64,000 bases of DNA from assembly GCF_014649035.1 (NCBI RefSeq), contig NZ_BMSG01000001.1, forward strand, positions 620,001-684,000, read 5' to 3'. The notes under the pieces are model-generated. The model was given only the letters and a program-made list of their open reading frames with translations, did not search any database and was not told the DNA's origin. Numbering within the stretch: position 1 is the first letter of the stretch; each line of letters begins with the position of its first letter. A program made the position numbers and the translations under genes. Origin of the DNA: Streptomyces sindenensis. GTDB taxonomy: Bacteria; Actinomycetota; Actinomycetes; Streptomycetales; Streptomycetaceae. Below are positions 18,609-27,047 of this stretch, piece by piece.

Positions 18609-18651
18609 GGTTGTCCCTTCGGTGTAAGTCATAGTCGTTTCCACCCCGCGC

Positions 18652-18933
18652 TTAGCGGCGCTTCGACTTCCGGTCGTCCTTGACGTGGCCGCGGAAGGTG
18701 CGAGTCGGCGAGAACTCGCCGAGCTTGTGGCCGACCATCGACTCGGTGACGAACACCGGGACGTGGATCTTGCCGTTGTGCACCGCGATGGTGTGACCCA
18801 GCATGGCCGGGACGATCATCGAGCGACGGGACCAGGTCTTGATGACGTTCTTGGTGCCTGCCTCGTTCTGTACGTCCACCTTCTTGATGAGGTGTCCGTC
18901 GACGAAGGGCCCCTTCTTCAGACTGCGCGGCAT
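18652..18933 (-). CDS. rpsS: 30S ribosomal protein S19
   Basis: S19 (93 aa) in the 30S head contacts S13 and the A-site finger. [41 protein letters not shown] and [16 protein letters not shown] are invariant family stretches. Spacing to rplB is 12 bases with a GGAGCGGG ribosome binding site. Confidence 0.98.
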   Translation of the reverse strand: MPRSLKKGPFVDGHLIKKVDVQNEAGTKNVIKTWSRRSMIVPAMLGHTIAVHNGKIHVPVFVTESMVGHKLGEFSPTRTFRGHVKDDRKSKRR

Positions 18934-18945
18934 CTAAACCCGCTC

Positions 18946-19782
18946 CTAGCGCTTCTTGTTCGTCTTGCGGCGGCGGACGATGTACTTGTTGCTCGCCTTC
19001 TTGGGAGCACGCGTACGACCCTCCTTCTGACCCCACGGCGAGACCGGGTGACGACCACCGGAGGTCTTGCCTTCACCACCACCGTGCGGGTGGTCAACCG
19101 GGTTCATCGCGACACCGCGGACGGTCGGGCGGACGCCCTTCCAGCGCATGCGGCCGGCCTTGCCCCAGTTGATGTTCGACTGCTCGGCGTTGCCGACCTC
19201 ACCGATCGTCGCGCGGCAGCGCGCGTCGACCAGGCGGATCTCACCCGACGGCATACGAAGGTGGGCCATGGTGCCCTCCTTCGCCAGCAGCTGCACGGAG
19301 GCACCCGCGGAACGGGCGAACTTCGCGCCGCCGCCGGGCCGCAGCTCGATGGCGTGGATGGTCGTACCGACCGGGATGTTGCGCAGCGCCAGGTTGTTAC
19401 CGGGCTTGATGTCGGCGGTCGGACCGTTCTCGACACGGTCACCCTGCGACAGGCCACGGGGAGCGACGATGTAACGCTTCTCGCCGTCCGCGTAGTGCAG
19501 CAGCGCGATGCGCGCGGTGCGGTTCGGGTCGTACTCGATGTGCGCGACCTTGGCCGGCACGCCGTCCTTGTCGTGACGACGGAAGTCGATCACGCGGTAG
19601 GCGCGCTTGTGGCCACCGCCCTGGTGGCGAACGGTCACACGACCGGCGTTGTTACGGCCGCCCTTGCTGTGCAGGGGGCGGACCAGCGACTTCTCCGGCG
19701 TGGACCGCGTGATCTCGACAAAGTCGGCGACGCTGGAGCCACGACGGCCCGGGGTCGTCGGCTTGTACTTGCGGATACCCAT
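18946..19782 (-). CDS. rplB: 50S ribosomal protein L2
   Basis: L2 (278 aa) is required for subunit association and peptidyl transferase activity. [20 protein letters not shown] near the N-terminus and [25 protein letters not shown] near the C-terminus, including the conserved HPHGGGEG histidine, are intact. Confidence 0.98.
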   Translation of the reverse strand: MGIRKYKPTTPGRRGSSVADFVEITRSTPEKSLVRPLHSKGGRNNAGRVTVRHQGGGHKRAYRVIDFRRHDKDGVPAKVAHIEYDPNRTARIALLHYADGEKRYIVAPRGLSQGDRVENGPTADIKPGNNLALRNIPVGTTIHAIELRPGGGAKFARSAGASVQLLAKEGTMAHLRMPSGEIRLVDARCRATIGEVGNAEQSNINWGKAGRMRWKGVRPTVRGVAMNPVDHPHGGGEGKTSGGRHPVSPWGQKEGRTRAPKKASNKYIVRRRKTNKKR

Positions 19783-19821
19783 TTCTCAGTCCTCGTCCGA
19801 TTCCGGACGACTCGACCTCAC

Positions 19822-20145
19822 TTAAGAGGTCGGGCCGCCGAAGATGTCGATACGGTCGCCCTCGGCGAGGGTCACGATGGCGCGCTTCGTGTCGGCGCGC
19901 TTGCCGAAACCGGTGCGGGTGCGCTTGCGCTTGCCCTGCCGGTTGATCGTGTTGACCCCGGTGACCTTGACCGAGAAGACCGCCTCGACGGCCTGCTTGA
20001 TCTGGGTCTTGTTGGAGCCGGGCGCGACGATGAACGTGTACTTGTTCTCGTCGAGCAGCGCGTAGCTCTTCTCGGAGACCACGGGCTTGACGAGAACGTC
20101 ACGCGGGTCCGAGTACGTCTTGCTGGTAACGGTCGCCTCGCTCAT
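19822..20145 (-). CDS. rplW: 50S ribosomal protein L23
   Basis: L23 (107 aa) at the tunnel exit is the docking site of trigger factor and [31 protein letters not shown] and the RQGKRKRTR loop are typical. The start overlaps the rplD stop by one base (TGATG). Confidence 0.97.
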   Translation of the reverse strand: MSEATVTSKTYSDPRDVLVKPVVSEKSYALLDENKYTFIVAPGSNKTQIKQAVEAVFSVKVTGVNTINRQGKRKRTRTGFGKRADTKRAIVTLAEGDRIDIFGGPTS

Positions 20146-20795
20146 CAGGCGTCGCTCCCTTCGGTCTCAGCGGTCTGGGGGCCAGACACGAAGGACTCGA
20201 AAGCGGCCTGGGTGAAGACCACGTCGTCAGAGACGATCACGTCGTACGTGTTGAGCTGGCCCGGCTCCAGGATGTGCACCTGGGGCAGGTTGCGCGCGGA
20301 CAGCCACGCGGCCTCGTCGGCACGGTCGACGACCAGGAGCAGGTTCTGGCGCTCCGAGATCTTGCCGAGCAGCGACTTGGCGGCCTTCGTGGAGGCGGCA
20401 CCCTCGACCACGCCGGTGACGACGTGGATACGGGAGTGACGGGCCCGGTCCGAGAGGGCACCGCGCAGGGCGGCGGCCTTCATCTTCTTCGGGGTCCGCT
20501 GCGAGTAGTCACGCGGCTGCGGGCCGTGGACGACGCCACCGCCGGCGAACTGCGGGGCGCGGGTCGAACCCTGACGGGCGCGGCCGGTGCCCTTCTGGCG
20601 GTAAGGCTTCTTACCACCACCGCGGACTTCACCGCGGCGCTTGGTCTTGTGCGTGCCCTGACGGGCAGCCGCCAGCTGAGCGACAACGACCTGGTGGATC
20701 AGCGGAACGCTGGTCTTCGCGTCGAAGATCTCCGCGGGGAGCTCGACGGTACCGGCCTTGTCGCCTGCCGGCGAAAGGATGTCAATGGTGCTCAT
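20145..20795 (-). CDS. rplD: 50S ribosomal protein L4
   Basis: L4 (216 aa) reaches into the exit tunnel with the loop [26 protein letters not shown]. Start ATG ([15 protein letters not shown]) has GGGGG and GAGG upstream and follows rplC by 4 bases; a longer frame to 20894 lies inside rplC and is not used. In E. coli L4 represses the S10 operon; the target here, if any, would be in the long leader before rpsJ. Confidence 0.97.
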   Translation of the reverse strand: MSTIDILSPAGDKAGTVELPAEIFDAKTSVPLIHQVVVAQLAAARQGTHKTKRRGEVRGGGKKPYRQKGTGRARQGSTRAPQFAGGGVVHGPQPRDYSQRTPKKMKAAALRGALSDRARHSRIHVVTGVVEGAASTKAAKSLLGKISERQNLLLVVDRADEAAWLSARNLPQVHILEPGQLNTYDVIVSDDVVFTQAAFESFVSGPQTAETEGSDA

Positions 20796-20799
20796 TACC

Positions 20800-21444
20800 T
20801 CAAGCCCCCTTGGCCGCGGTACGGACCAGGACGAGGCCGCCGTTCGGACCGGGGACCGCGCCCTTGATGAGGAGCAGACCCTTCTCCGCGTCAACCGCGT
20901 GGATGGTCAGGTTCTGGGTGGTGACGCGCTCGTTACCCATGCGGCCCGCCATGCGCATGCCCTTGAAGACACGCCCAGGGGTGGCGCAGCCACCGATGGA
21001 ACCGGGGGAACGGTGCTTGCGCTGGGTGCCGTGCCCGGCGCCGAGGCCCTTGAAGTTGTGACGCTTCATGACACCGGCGAAGCCCTTGCCCTTGCTCTTG
21101 CCCGTGACGTCGACCTTGACGCCGGACTCGAACACAGCGGCGGTGACCTCCTGGCCCAGCGTGTACTCGCTGGCGTCAGGGGTGCGGAGCTCGACCAGGT
21201 GGCGGCGCGGGGTGACGTCGGCCTTGGCGAAGTGACCCTTGAGGGGCTTGTTCACCTTGCGCGGGTCGATCTCGCCGAAGGCGATCTGGACCGCTTCGTA
21301 GCCGTCGCTGTCGTTGGTGCGAACCTGCGTCACGACGCACGGACCGGCCTTGACGACGGTCACCGGGACAACCCGGTTGTTCTCGTCCCAGACCTGGGTC
21401 ATGCCGAGCTTCTCGCCCAGGACGCCCTTGATGTTCTTGCTCAT
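20800..21444 (-). CDS. rplC: 50S ribosomal protein L3
   Basis: L3 (214 aa) reaches the peptidyl transferase centre with the loop [23 protein letters not shown] (here [20 protein letters not shown]). N-terminus [23 protein letters not shown] is canonical. It follows rpsJ by 14 bases. Confidence 0.98.
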   Translation of the reverse strand: MSKNIKGVLGEKLGMTQVWDENNRVVPVTVVKAGPCVVTQVRTNDSDGYEAVQIAFGEIDPRKVNKPLKGHFAKADVTPRRHLVELRTPDASEYTLGQEVTAAVFESGVKVDVTGKSKGKGFAGVMKRHNFKGLGAGHGTQRKHRSPGSIGGCATPGRVFKGMRMAGRMGNERVTTQNLTIHAVDAEKGLLLIKGAVPGPNGGLVLVRTAAKGA

Positions 21445-21458
21445 CTCGGCCCGTCCCC

Positions 21459-21767
21459 TCAGAGCTTGATCTCGATGTCGACGCCGGCCGGCAGGTCGAG
21501 ACGCATCAGCGAGTCAACCGTCTTCGGCGTGGGGTCGAGGATGTCGATGAGGCGCTTGTGGGTGCGCATCTCGAAGTGCTCGCGAGAGTCCTTGTACTTG
21601 TGCGGCGACTTGATGACGCAGTACACGTTCTTCTCAGTGGGCAGCGGCACCGGGCCCGCGACCGACGCACCAGTGCGGGTCACCGTCTCGACGATCTTCT
21701 TCGCCGAGGAGTCGATGACCTCGTGGTCGTAGGCCTTGAGCCGGATGCGGATCTTCTGTCCCGCCAT
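21459..21767 (-). CDS. rpsJ: 30S ribosomal protein S10 (NusE)
   Basis: S10 (102 aa) works in the 30S head and, as NusE, in transcription antitermination and NusG-mediated coupling. [29 protein letters not shown] starts the protein at an ATG with AGGAC 9-13 bases upstream; the frame runs on to 22073 but those extra residues are leader. First gene of the S10 operon. Confidence 0.98.
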   Translation of the reverse strand: MAGQKIRIRLKAYDHEVIDSSAKKIVETVTRTGASVAGPVPLPTEKNVYCVIKSPHKYKDSREHFEMRTHKRLIDILDPTPKTVDSLMRLDLPAGVDIEIKL

Positions 21768-22130
21768 GGCTACTAGTAGTCCTGTCTCTCTGTTTAACGC
21801 TCTGGAACCCAGGGGTTCTCTGGACTCCCCCTCCGACCCACGCGGTCGGGCGTGTCGCATCCCCTCTACGAAAATCTCCCGAAGAAGATCCCAACCAAGG
21901 GGGTGCGGGCCCGAGGACCGCGGAACCGGGGGCGGAACACCCACCGGGTGCCTGGCCGGCGCCCTGCATTGCTTCCCGGAAGATTCCCGTACGTCCGGCC
22001 CTGCAGGGCCGACGAGTACTGTGGGACTCGCTTCCGGTCCTCCCGGCGGGAGGCGCGCAGCATTGACACTCAACCGAGCAACCTGGTCAGTGTGCCATAC
22101 GGGGCGCGGGCCTGGCCAATCGAGTCGGGA
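21768..22130 (-). other. Long leader of the S10 operon
   Basis: About 360 bases between the proposed promoter and rpsJ with no supported gene. It contains a perfect 16-base palindrome CGGCCCTGCAGGGCCG (21996-22011) and a GAACC/GGTTC hairpin (21805-21818). A regulatory leader, possibly autogenous, is plausible but unproved. From 22159 to 22395 I see nothing beyond the upstream region of the divergent deacetylase gene. Confidence 0.45.
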
Positions 22131-22158
22131 ATCCTACCCCGAGCGGGCGCGTGATCAA
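22131..22158 (-). promoter_or_regulatory. S10 operon promoter
   Basis: On the minus strand TTGATC (22153-22158) and TAGGAT (22131-22136) are 16 bases apart; reading the -35 as TTTGAT gives 17. TAGGAT is among the commonest vegetative -10 forms in Streptomyces. Start of transcription near 22124. Confidence 0.55.
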
Positions 22159-22395
22159 ACGCGGACGCGCATCCGGCCGCACCGGACCCTCCAAGGCCCC
22201 CGCGAGGGACCGAGCACTCCGTCGACGTCTTCCTGGTGCGCAACCCCACACCCTGACCGGGCAACCCGCCCGCCCCGCCGTCCGTCTACTCCCCCGCAGG
22301 CGCGGCCCGACAGCCGCTGACCTGCCCGAAGAGTCGGGAGTGACGCAGGACAGGGCGGCCGTTCGCCCGCTGCGGGGGAAGCGGGAGCGGACGGA

Positions 22396-24489
22396 GTGCG
22401 CGGCGTGGTGGATCGACCTGTCCTGTCCCGGATGCGGATACCCCGGCGCACCCTGCTCCTCGCGGCCGGCGCCGCCGCCACCGCCGGGTGTGCGGTGCCC
22501 GCTCCCCGGCGGCGCGGGCCGGAGGCGGACCCGGCGCCCGGGCTGGCCATAGCGAGCACCCGGCGGGCCCTGGTCCTGCAACTGCTGGCCCACCCGGACG
22601 ACGACCTCTACTTCATGAACCCGGACACCCGTGAGGCCCTGGACGCCGGGACCCCGCTGGTCTGCGTGTACCTCACCGCGGGCGAGGCGGACGGCGTCAA
22701 CAAGATCCCCGGCGCGCCCCGCCCGGCCCCCGACCGTGCGGCGTACTCCTCCTCCCGCCATCAGGGTCTGCGCCAGGCGTACGCCGAGCTGCTCGGGCTC
22801 GACCGGTTCACGCCCTGGCAGAAGTCGGTGGCGACTCTGCACGGCGGCCACCGGGCCGAGGTCGACGTCCTTACAGACGGCGTGCGCCGCGTCGAGCTGG
22901 TGTTCCTCAACACCGCGATGCACACCGGGCGCGGCCGCCCCGGGCTGCCCAGCCTCTGGCGGGACCGCCGACTCGTGCTGCGTACCGTCGTAGCCGACAA
23001 CTCCCCTCTGGAGCGCGCCGGTTCGTATACGTACGAGTCGCTGATCGACGTCCTTACCGGACTGCTGGAGCAGTACCGGCCGACCGTCGTGCACACCCTC
23101 GACCCGGACCCGGACCTCCAGTTCAGCAGCGAGTACGAACGCCGCCGGGACAGCGAGCAGCGCGGGTACTCCGACCATGCCGACCACACGGCGGCCGGGG
23201 GCTTCGCCTGGGCCGCCCTGATCCGCTGGGTGGCCCGGGCGACCGGACGCGGGGAGCCGGTGCCCGGGTTCGTCGTCGCCGCGTTCCGGGGGTACTACAA
23301 CCGGCACTGGCCCAAGAACCTGCCGCCCGCCGTGCTGGAGCGCAAGGCCGCCCACCTCGTCCCGTACGGCGGCGCCCCCGACTGGGAGTGCGGCAACCCC
23401 TCCGGCTGCGGGGACTACAACGTGGGCGGCGACCGGCCGCTCACCAACCGCAAGGGCTGGGTCCGCTCCACCCACCACCGCTACCCGGGCCCCCGCGCCC
23501 AGGTCGCCACCGGGGCGGCCGGCCGGCTCACCGCCTACGGGGTGCTCGGGCTGCGCGCCGTCCGGTGGCGTGAGGGCGCGCCCGGCAGCGGCGTCTGGGA
23601 CGCGCCGGACGACCTCGGCGGCGGGCCGCTCGCCCCGGTGCTGGGCGCCGCGACGACGGCGGACGGCCGGCAGCTGCTGTTCGGGCTGCGGTTCGCGGCG
23701 CTCGGCGGGCACGGCGCCGACAACGAACGCGAGATCGTGCTCCTGGAGCAGCGCTCCCCCGACGGCCCCTTCCTCGCCTGGCGGGGCCTCGGCAACCCCG
23801 CCACGGGCCCCGACCACGGCCGCCGCATCGGAACCCCGGTCGCCGTCACCGCCCCCGACGGCCGCGTCCACCTCTTCGTACGGAACGCGGAGAAGGGGCT
23901 CAGCACCCGGGTGCGGGACGCGGTCACCGGCCGCTGGAGCGGCTGGCGGGACATGGGCGGCGGCGAGATCCAGGACGGGCTGACCGCCGTCGTGGACACG
24001 GCGGGGCGCGTCCACGTGTACGCGGCCGGGCACCACGCCGTGCACCACTGGACCCAGGACGCCCCGGGGACCGATGTCACCGCCCGTACCCAGCTCACCG
24101 GCTCCCCCGTCCCCGCGCACGCGCCCGGCGCACTCCCCGCGCCCGACGGGTCCGTGGACCTCTACTACCGGCCCGCCGCGCGGGAACAGCTCGTGGCCGT
24201 GCGCGCCGACGCCGCCCCCGCACCCCGATTCGGGGGGTACGGTCCGGTGACCACCGCCGCGTCGGCGGCCGGCCCGGTCCTGCTCGGCCGGACCGCGGAG
24301 GGCCGGATCCAGCTGCGTACCGCAGAGGGAGCCGTCGTACGGTCGCGGGGCCCGGTCGCCCTGGACGGCGCCGCGCTCCACCTGGACGCGGCGGACGGCC
24401 GGCCGGTCGTCGTGGGCCTCGGCCCGGACGCGGCGCCCTGGGCCTGGCGCCCGCGGAAGAGCCCGGCTTCCCCAACTCCCGCCCCATAA
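22396..24489 (+). CDS. Secreted PIG-L family deacetylase with C-terminal propeller-like domain
   Basis: 697 residues. The N-terminus has a twin-arginine-like segment (RIPRRTLLLAAG) and a lipobox-like TAGC with Cys at about residue 32, so it is probably an exported lipoprotein. Residues ~58-340 form a PIG-L/LmbE deacetylase domain: zinc site AHPDDD at 65-70 and SDHADHTAAGG in place of the usual HPDH. Such enzymes remove acetyl groups from N-acetylglucosamine-type sugars. Residues ~350-690 contain recurring stretches such as GRVHLFVRNAEKG and GRVHVYAAGHHAVHHW, resembling lectin or beta-propeller repeats. GTG at 22396 has GGGAG 8 bases upstream; ATG at 22432 is an alternative. The substrate is unknown. 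First gene of the accessory block. Confidence 0.85.
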   Translation: MRGVVDRPVLSRMRIPRRTLLLAAGAAATAGCAVPAPRRRGPEADPAPGLAIASTRRALVLQLLAHPDDDLYFMNPDTREALDAGTPLVCVYLTAGEADGVNKIPGAPRPAPDRAAYSSSRHQGLRQAYAELLGLDRFTPWQKSVATLHGGHRAEVDVLTDGVRRVELVFLNTAMHTGRGRPGLPSLWRDRRLVLRTVVADNSPLERAGSYTYESLIDVLTGLLEQYRPTVVHTLDPDPDLQFSSEYERRRDSEQRGYSDHADHTAAGGFAWAALIRWVARATGRGEPVPGFVVAAFRGYYNRHWPKNLPPAVLERKAAHLVPYGGAPDWECGNPSGCGDYNVGGDRPLTNRKGWVRSTHHRYPGPRAQVATGAAGRLTAYGVLGLRAVRWREGAPGSGVWDAPDDLGGGPLAPVLGAATTADGRQLLFGLRFAALGGHGADNEREIVLLEQRSPDGPFLAWRGLGNPATGPDHGRRIGTPVAVTAPDGRVHLFVRNAEKGLSTRVRDAVTGRWSGWRDMGGGEIQDGLTAVVDTAGRVHVYAAGHHAVHHWTQDAPGTDVTARTQLTGSPVPAHAPGALPAPDGSVDLYYRPAAREQLVAVRADAAPAPRFGGYGPVTTAASAAGPVLLGRTAEGRIQLRTAEGAVVRSRGPVALDGAALHLDAADGRPVVVGLGPDAAPWAWRPRKSPASPTPAP

Positions 24490-24502
24490 CGCCGCGTTAT
24501 GG
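24484..24502. repeat. Inverted repeat over the deacetylase stop
   Basis: CCATAACG, CCG, CGTTATGG: a perfect 8-bp inverted repeat that includes the TAA stop of the deacetylase gene (24487-24489). It lies 100 bases before the protease start, so it may be a short terminator or an operator for the protease. Confidence 0.5.
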
Positions 24503-24601
24503 CCAAACGTTAGTACCCCGCCCTCATCGCGCTCCGGCACCCTGTTGCCCACCATCCCCCACGGACACGCCCACCCAGCGTGTCGCGCGAAACGAGGCAT
24601 C

Positions 24602-25327
24602 ATGCGCATATCCCGGCTCATGCCCGCTGTCGCCGCAGCAGCGGCCTGCGTCCTCTCGCTCTTCGCACCGTCCGCGACGGCCGCACCCGCGCCGCCGCTC
24701 CAGGACGCCCCGCCGCCCACCACCCAGATCATCGGCGGCGGCTACGCCCAGAACGCGCCCTGGGCCGCCCGGCTCTTCTCGAACGGCAGAGAGACCTGTT
24801 CGGCGACGATCATCGCCCCGACCTGGATCCTCACCGCGCGGCACTGCGTCTCCGGCGGCGGCCTGTCGTTCCGCATCGGCAGCCTCGACCAGCACAGCGG
24901 CGGCGTGGTGGCCAACGGCGTCCAGACGTACAACCACAGCGCGGACATCTCCCTGGTCCGACTGGACCGCTCCGTGCAGACGACCTACTCCCGCCTCGGG
25001 CAGCCCGGCACGGTCCGTGTCGGGCAGAACGTGCAGGTCTGGGGCTGGGGCGCGACCTCGCGGTGCGGCTCGGAGGCGAACTGCCAGTCGCGCTACCTGA
25101 AGGTGGCCAACGTGACGGTCACCGGCGGCTGCGGTGACGCGTACGGCGGCTCGGCGATCTGCGCCCGCCGCGGCGACGGCATCACCGCCGGCGGGGACTC
25201 CGGCGGCCCGATGACGCTGAACGGCGTCCAGGTCGGCGTCGCCTCCACCAGCGACCGGCAGACCACGACGGCGTACACCAACGTCACCGCCTACCGCTCC
25301 TGGATCCAGTCGATCGCGGGCGTCTGA
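24602..25327 (+). CDS. Secreted trypsin-fold serine protease (family S1)
   Basis: 241 residues. A Sec signal peptide (MRISRLMPAVAAAAACVLSLFAPSATA, AxA cleavage near 27) and a short Pro-rich propeptide lead to the mature start IIGGGYAQ. The triad is His81 (TARHC), Asp115 (NHSADISLV) and Ser200 (GDSGGP). The residue six before the serine, which sets S1 specificity, is Ile194 rather than the Asp of trypsin, so cleavage after Lys/Arg is not expected. Cysteines suggest three disulfides. Start ATG has GAGG 5 bases upstream. Convergent with the response regulator, with a shared hairpin between them. Confidence 0.9.
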   Translation: MRISRLMPAVAAAAACVLSLFAPSATAAPAPPLQDAPPPTTQIIGGGYAQNAPWAARLFSNGRETCSATIIAPTWILTARHCVSGGGLSFRIGSLDQHSGGVVANGVQTYNHSADISLVRLDRSVQTTYSRLGQPGTVRVGQNVQVWGWGATSRCGSEANCQSRYLKVANVTVTGGCGDAYGGSAICARRGDGITAGGDSGGPMTLNGVQVGVASTSDRQTTTAYTNVTAYRSWIQSIAGV

Positions 25328-25383
25328 CCGGACGCCCACCCGGGACGGCGGGCACCTGACCGGTCCGCCGTCCCCCTGAACCG

Positions 25384-25424
25384 TAGGGCCCCCGTACCTC
25401 ACCGCCCGAGGTACCGGGGCCCTA
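25384..25424. terminator. Bidirectional terminator between protease and response regulator
   Basis: A 17-bp stem with one mismatch, 25384-25400 with 25408-25424, loop ACCGCCC. Its right arm contains the last codon of the response regulator. It can serve both convergent genes. Confidence 0.7.
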
Positions 25425-26024
25425 CAGCCAGCCCTGGTGCGTGGCGATCCGGACGGCGTCGACGAGCGTACGGGCGTGGAGCTTCCCGACCGCGGAGGAG
25501 AGCCGGTTGCGGACGGTGCCCACACTGAGGAAGAGTTCGGCGGCGATCTCCCGGGAGTGCGCCCCGCCGGCGGCCAGCCGCAGGGCCTCGGCCTCCTTGT
25601 CGGTGAGCGGGCACGGGCCGGTCCGCTCCTCCCCGCGCATCCGGTCGTCGATGACCCGGCCCCCCGCGGCGATCCGCCGGACCGCGTCGGCGATCCGCGC
25701 CGGTGCGGTGCTCTTGAGCAGGTACCCGGCGGCCCCGGCGGCCAGGGCCCGGCGCAGATGACCCGGACGGTCGAGGGCGGTGAGCATCAGCACCCGGCAG
25801 GCGGGGAGCCGTTCCGCGAGCCCCGCGGCGACCGCGATCCCGTCCGTCCCGCACAGATCGATGTCGAGCAGCACGACGTCCGGGCCCAGTCTCTCCGCCT
25901 CGGCTGAGGCGGACGGACCGTCCGCGGCCTGGCCGACCACCTCGATGCCCAGTTCGGCCGTCAGAAGCACCGTGAGTCCTGACCGCACCACGTCATGGTC
26001 GTCGACCACCAGCACCTTGATCAT
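25422..26024 (-). CDS. NarL/DesR-type response regulator
   Basis: 200 residues. Receiver domain 1-~120 with the acidic pair DD8-9, phosphoacceptor Asp54 (VVLLDIDL), Thr at MLTALD and Lys at YLLKS. A LuxR-type helix-turn-helix follows at ~138-195 (LTDKEAEALRLAAGG, REIAAELFLSVGTVRNRL). Start ATG gives MIKVLVVDDHD. Regulators of this class normally follow their histidine kinase gene; here none is adjacent. The only DesK-type kinase in the window is at 33445, beyond the toxin module and on the opposite strand. The gene begins within a short membrane-protein frame (25993-26247). Confidence 0.92.
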   Translation of the reverse strand: MIKVLVVDDHDVVRSGLTVLLTAELGIEVVGQAADGPSASAEAERLGPDVVLLDIDLCGTDGIAVAAGLAERLPACRVLMLTALDRPGHLRRALAAGAAGYLLKSTAPARIADAVRRIAAGGRVIDDRMRGEERTGPCPLTDKEAEALRLAAGGAHSREIAAELFLSVGTVRNRLSSAVGKLHARTLVDAVRIATHQGWL

Positions 26025-26247
26025 CCGACCGATTGTCGCAGGCCGTTCGGACCCTCCGAGTCGCTTCATCCCCCAGTACGCCCCGGCGCACCAACCGGAC
26101 CGCCGCCACCGAGCCGATCAGCGCGGGCAGGAACAGCACCAGCACCCAGGGCCCCGCGAGCACCGAGGCCGCGACGGCCGCCGCGTACACGGCCACCGCC
26201 ATCGCCCGGACCGCCCCGATCTCGCGCCCCGCCGCCCGCCCCGCCAC
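25993..26247 (-). CDS. Possible small membrane protein or gene remnant
   Basis: 84 codons from a GTG, with one long hydrophobic stretch (MAVAVYAAAVAASVLAGPWVLVL region, about residues 16-55, enough for one or two membrane helices). The first ~58 codons end almost always in G or C, as in real Streptomyces genes. After about 26080 codon choice turns random (GAT, GAA, ACT, CGA, CAA) and the frame overlaps the response regulator by 32 bases. It may be a small gene with a decayed end, or what is left of the membrane part of a lost sensor kinase. I do not recognise it. Confidence 0.35.
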   Translation of the reverse strand: MAGRAAGREIGAVRAMAVAVYAAAVAASVLAGPWVLVLFLPALIGSVAAVRLVRRGVLGDEATRRVRTACDNRSDDQGAGGRRP

Positions 26248-26339
26248 CGCGTCCTCGCCCCTCGCCCGTATCCGTACCGGCGTATCCGATCACGTCAGGA
26301 CGGTCGGGAGGAGTGACATCTTCACGTGGTCAGGACGCA

Positions 26340-26380
26340 CCGCACCCCGGCACGGGCCTCATGGCCGTGCCGGGGTGCGG
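26340..26380 (-). terminator. Terminator of the RHS-immunity operon
   Basis: CCGCACCCCGGCACGG (26340-26355) and its exact complement (26365-26380) form a perfect 16-bp stem with a 9-base loop, 94 bases after the stop of the membrane protein gene. No U-tract follows. Confidence 0.7.
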
Positions 26381-26473
26381 GGCCCCGCGGCGGGTGTGCC
26401 GGGCGGGGCCCGGTCAGACGCTCGTCGGCGGCGGAGAGCGGAGAAGGGGGGGCCCGCGCCGCTGCCGGCGTCG

Positions 26474-26944
26474 TCAGTCCTCCGAGGGCCGGGGTTCCCG
26501 AGATTCCCAGAGGACCGGCAGCACGAACGGGGAGAGCAGGCAGAACACCGCCGACGCCCCCAGAAGCGTGAGGCCTCCGGCGGAACGGAGGAACCCGGAC
26601 AGCAGGGCTCCCGGGGACGCGTCGCCGAGCCAGCCCGCCAGCACCACCGCGAGAATCGTCGCCCCCCAGTGGAAGACGAGAGAGCGCAGCCGATCGGAGA
26701 GCCGAAGCGGTCGGACCCTCGCGTCGGCGGATATGAGGACCGGCCACACCAGGGGCGAGAGAGCGCAGTAGAGGAGGACCACGGCCATCGGGATCGGGGC
26801 CGCGCTCGCCAGGACGTCGAAGTATCCCTCGGGCTCCCCCCGCTCCCGCGCCTTCACTGTGTCGATGCCGCAGAGGAAGGCGTAGAGCGCTCCCGCCGTG
26901 CCCGCCACCGCGATGCGGTTGGCGGGCCTGTTCCCTTTCCTCAA
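26474..26944 (-). CDS. Four-helix membrane protein, likely immunity protein of the RHS toxin
   Basis: 156 residues with four hydrophobic segments: about 11-27 (IAVAGTAGALYAFLCGI), 45-70 (VLASAAPIPMAVVLLYCAL and on), 90-108 (FHWGATILAVVLAGWL) and 118-145 (GGLTLLGASAVFCLLSPFV). Charged residues lie in the loops and termini. The start is a TTG (MRKGNRPANR) with AAAGGAAG 5 bases upstream; no better start is visible. It is immediately downstream of the RHS gene on the same strand, 103 bases away, the position of immunity genes in polymorphic toxin systems. A membrane immunity protein suggests a toxin acting on the membrane or entering through it. I know no family for it. Confidence 0.65.
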   Translation of the reverse strand: MRKGNRPANRIAVAGTAGALYAFLCGIDTVKARERGEPEGYFDVLASAAPIPMAVVLLYCALSPLVWPVLISADARVRPLRLSDRLRSLVFHWGATILAVVLAGWLGDASPGALLSGFLRSAGGLTLLGASAVFCLLSPFVLPVLWESREPRPSED

Positions 26945-27008
26945 GGGTCTTCCTTTCTGCTCCGCCTGCGCGGTGCGGGTCGCGGGTCGGGCGTCGCCGC
27001 CCGGGACA

Positions 27009-27035
27009 CGCCGGGCCCCTCGGTGGGGCCCGGCG
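27009..27035 (-). other. Perfect hairpin between toxin and immunity genes
   Basis: CGCCGGGCCCC (27009-27019), loop TCGGT, GGGGCCCGGCG (27025-27035): an 11-bp perfect GC-only stem 12 bases after the RHS stop and 65 bases before the TTG of the membrane protein gene. It could be a partial terminator or processing site that sets toxin and immunity levels apart. Confidence 0.6.
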
Positions 27036-27047
27036 CGGAATGGACGG

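Noticed and set aside
22087..24732. An 881-codon frame opposite the deacetylase gene
   Set aside because: Shadow of the plus-strand gene; the plus frame has signal peptide and zinc motif.
25422..26024. Response regulator as part of the ribosomal or protease operon
   Set aside because: It is convergent with the protease across a terminator and far from the ribosomal genes, so it is an independent unit.
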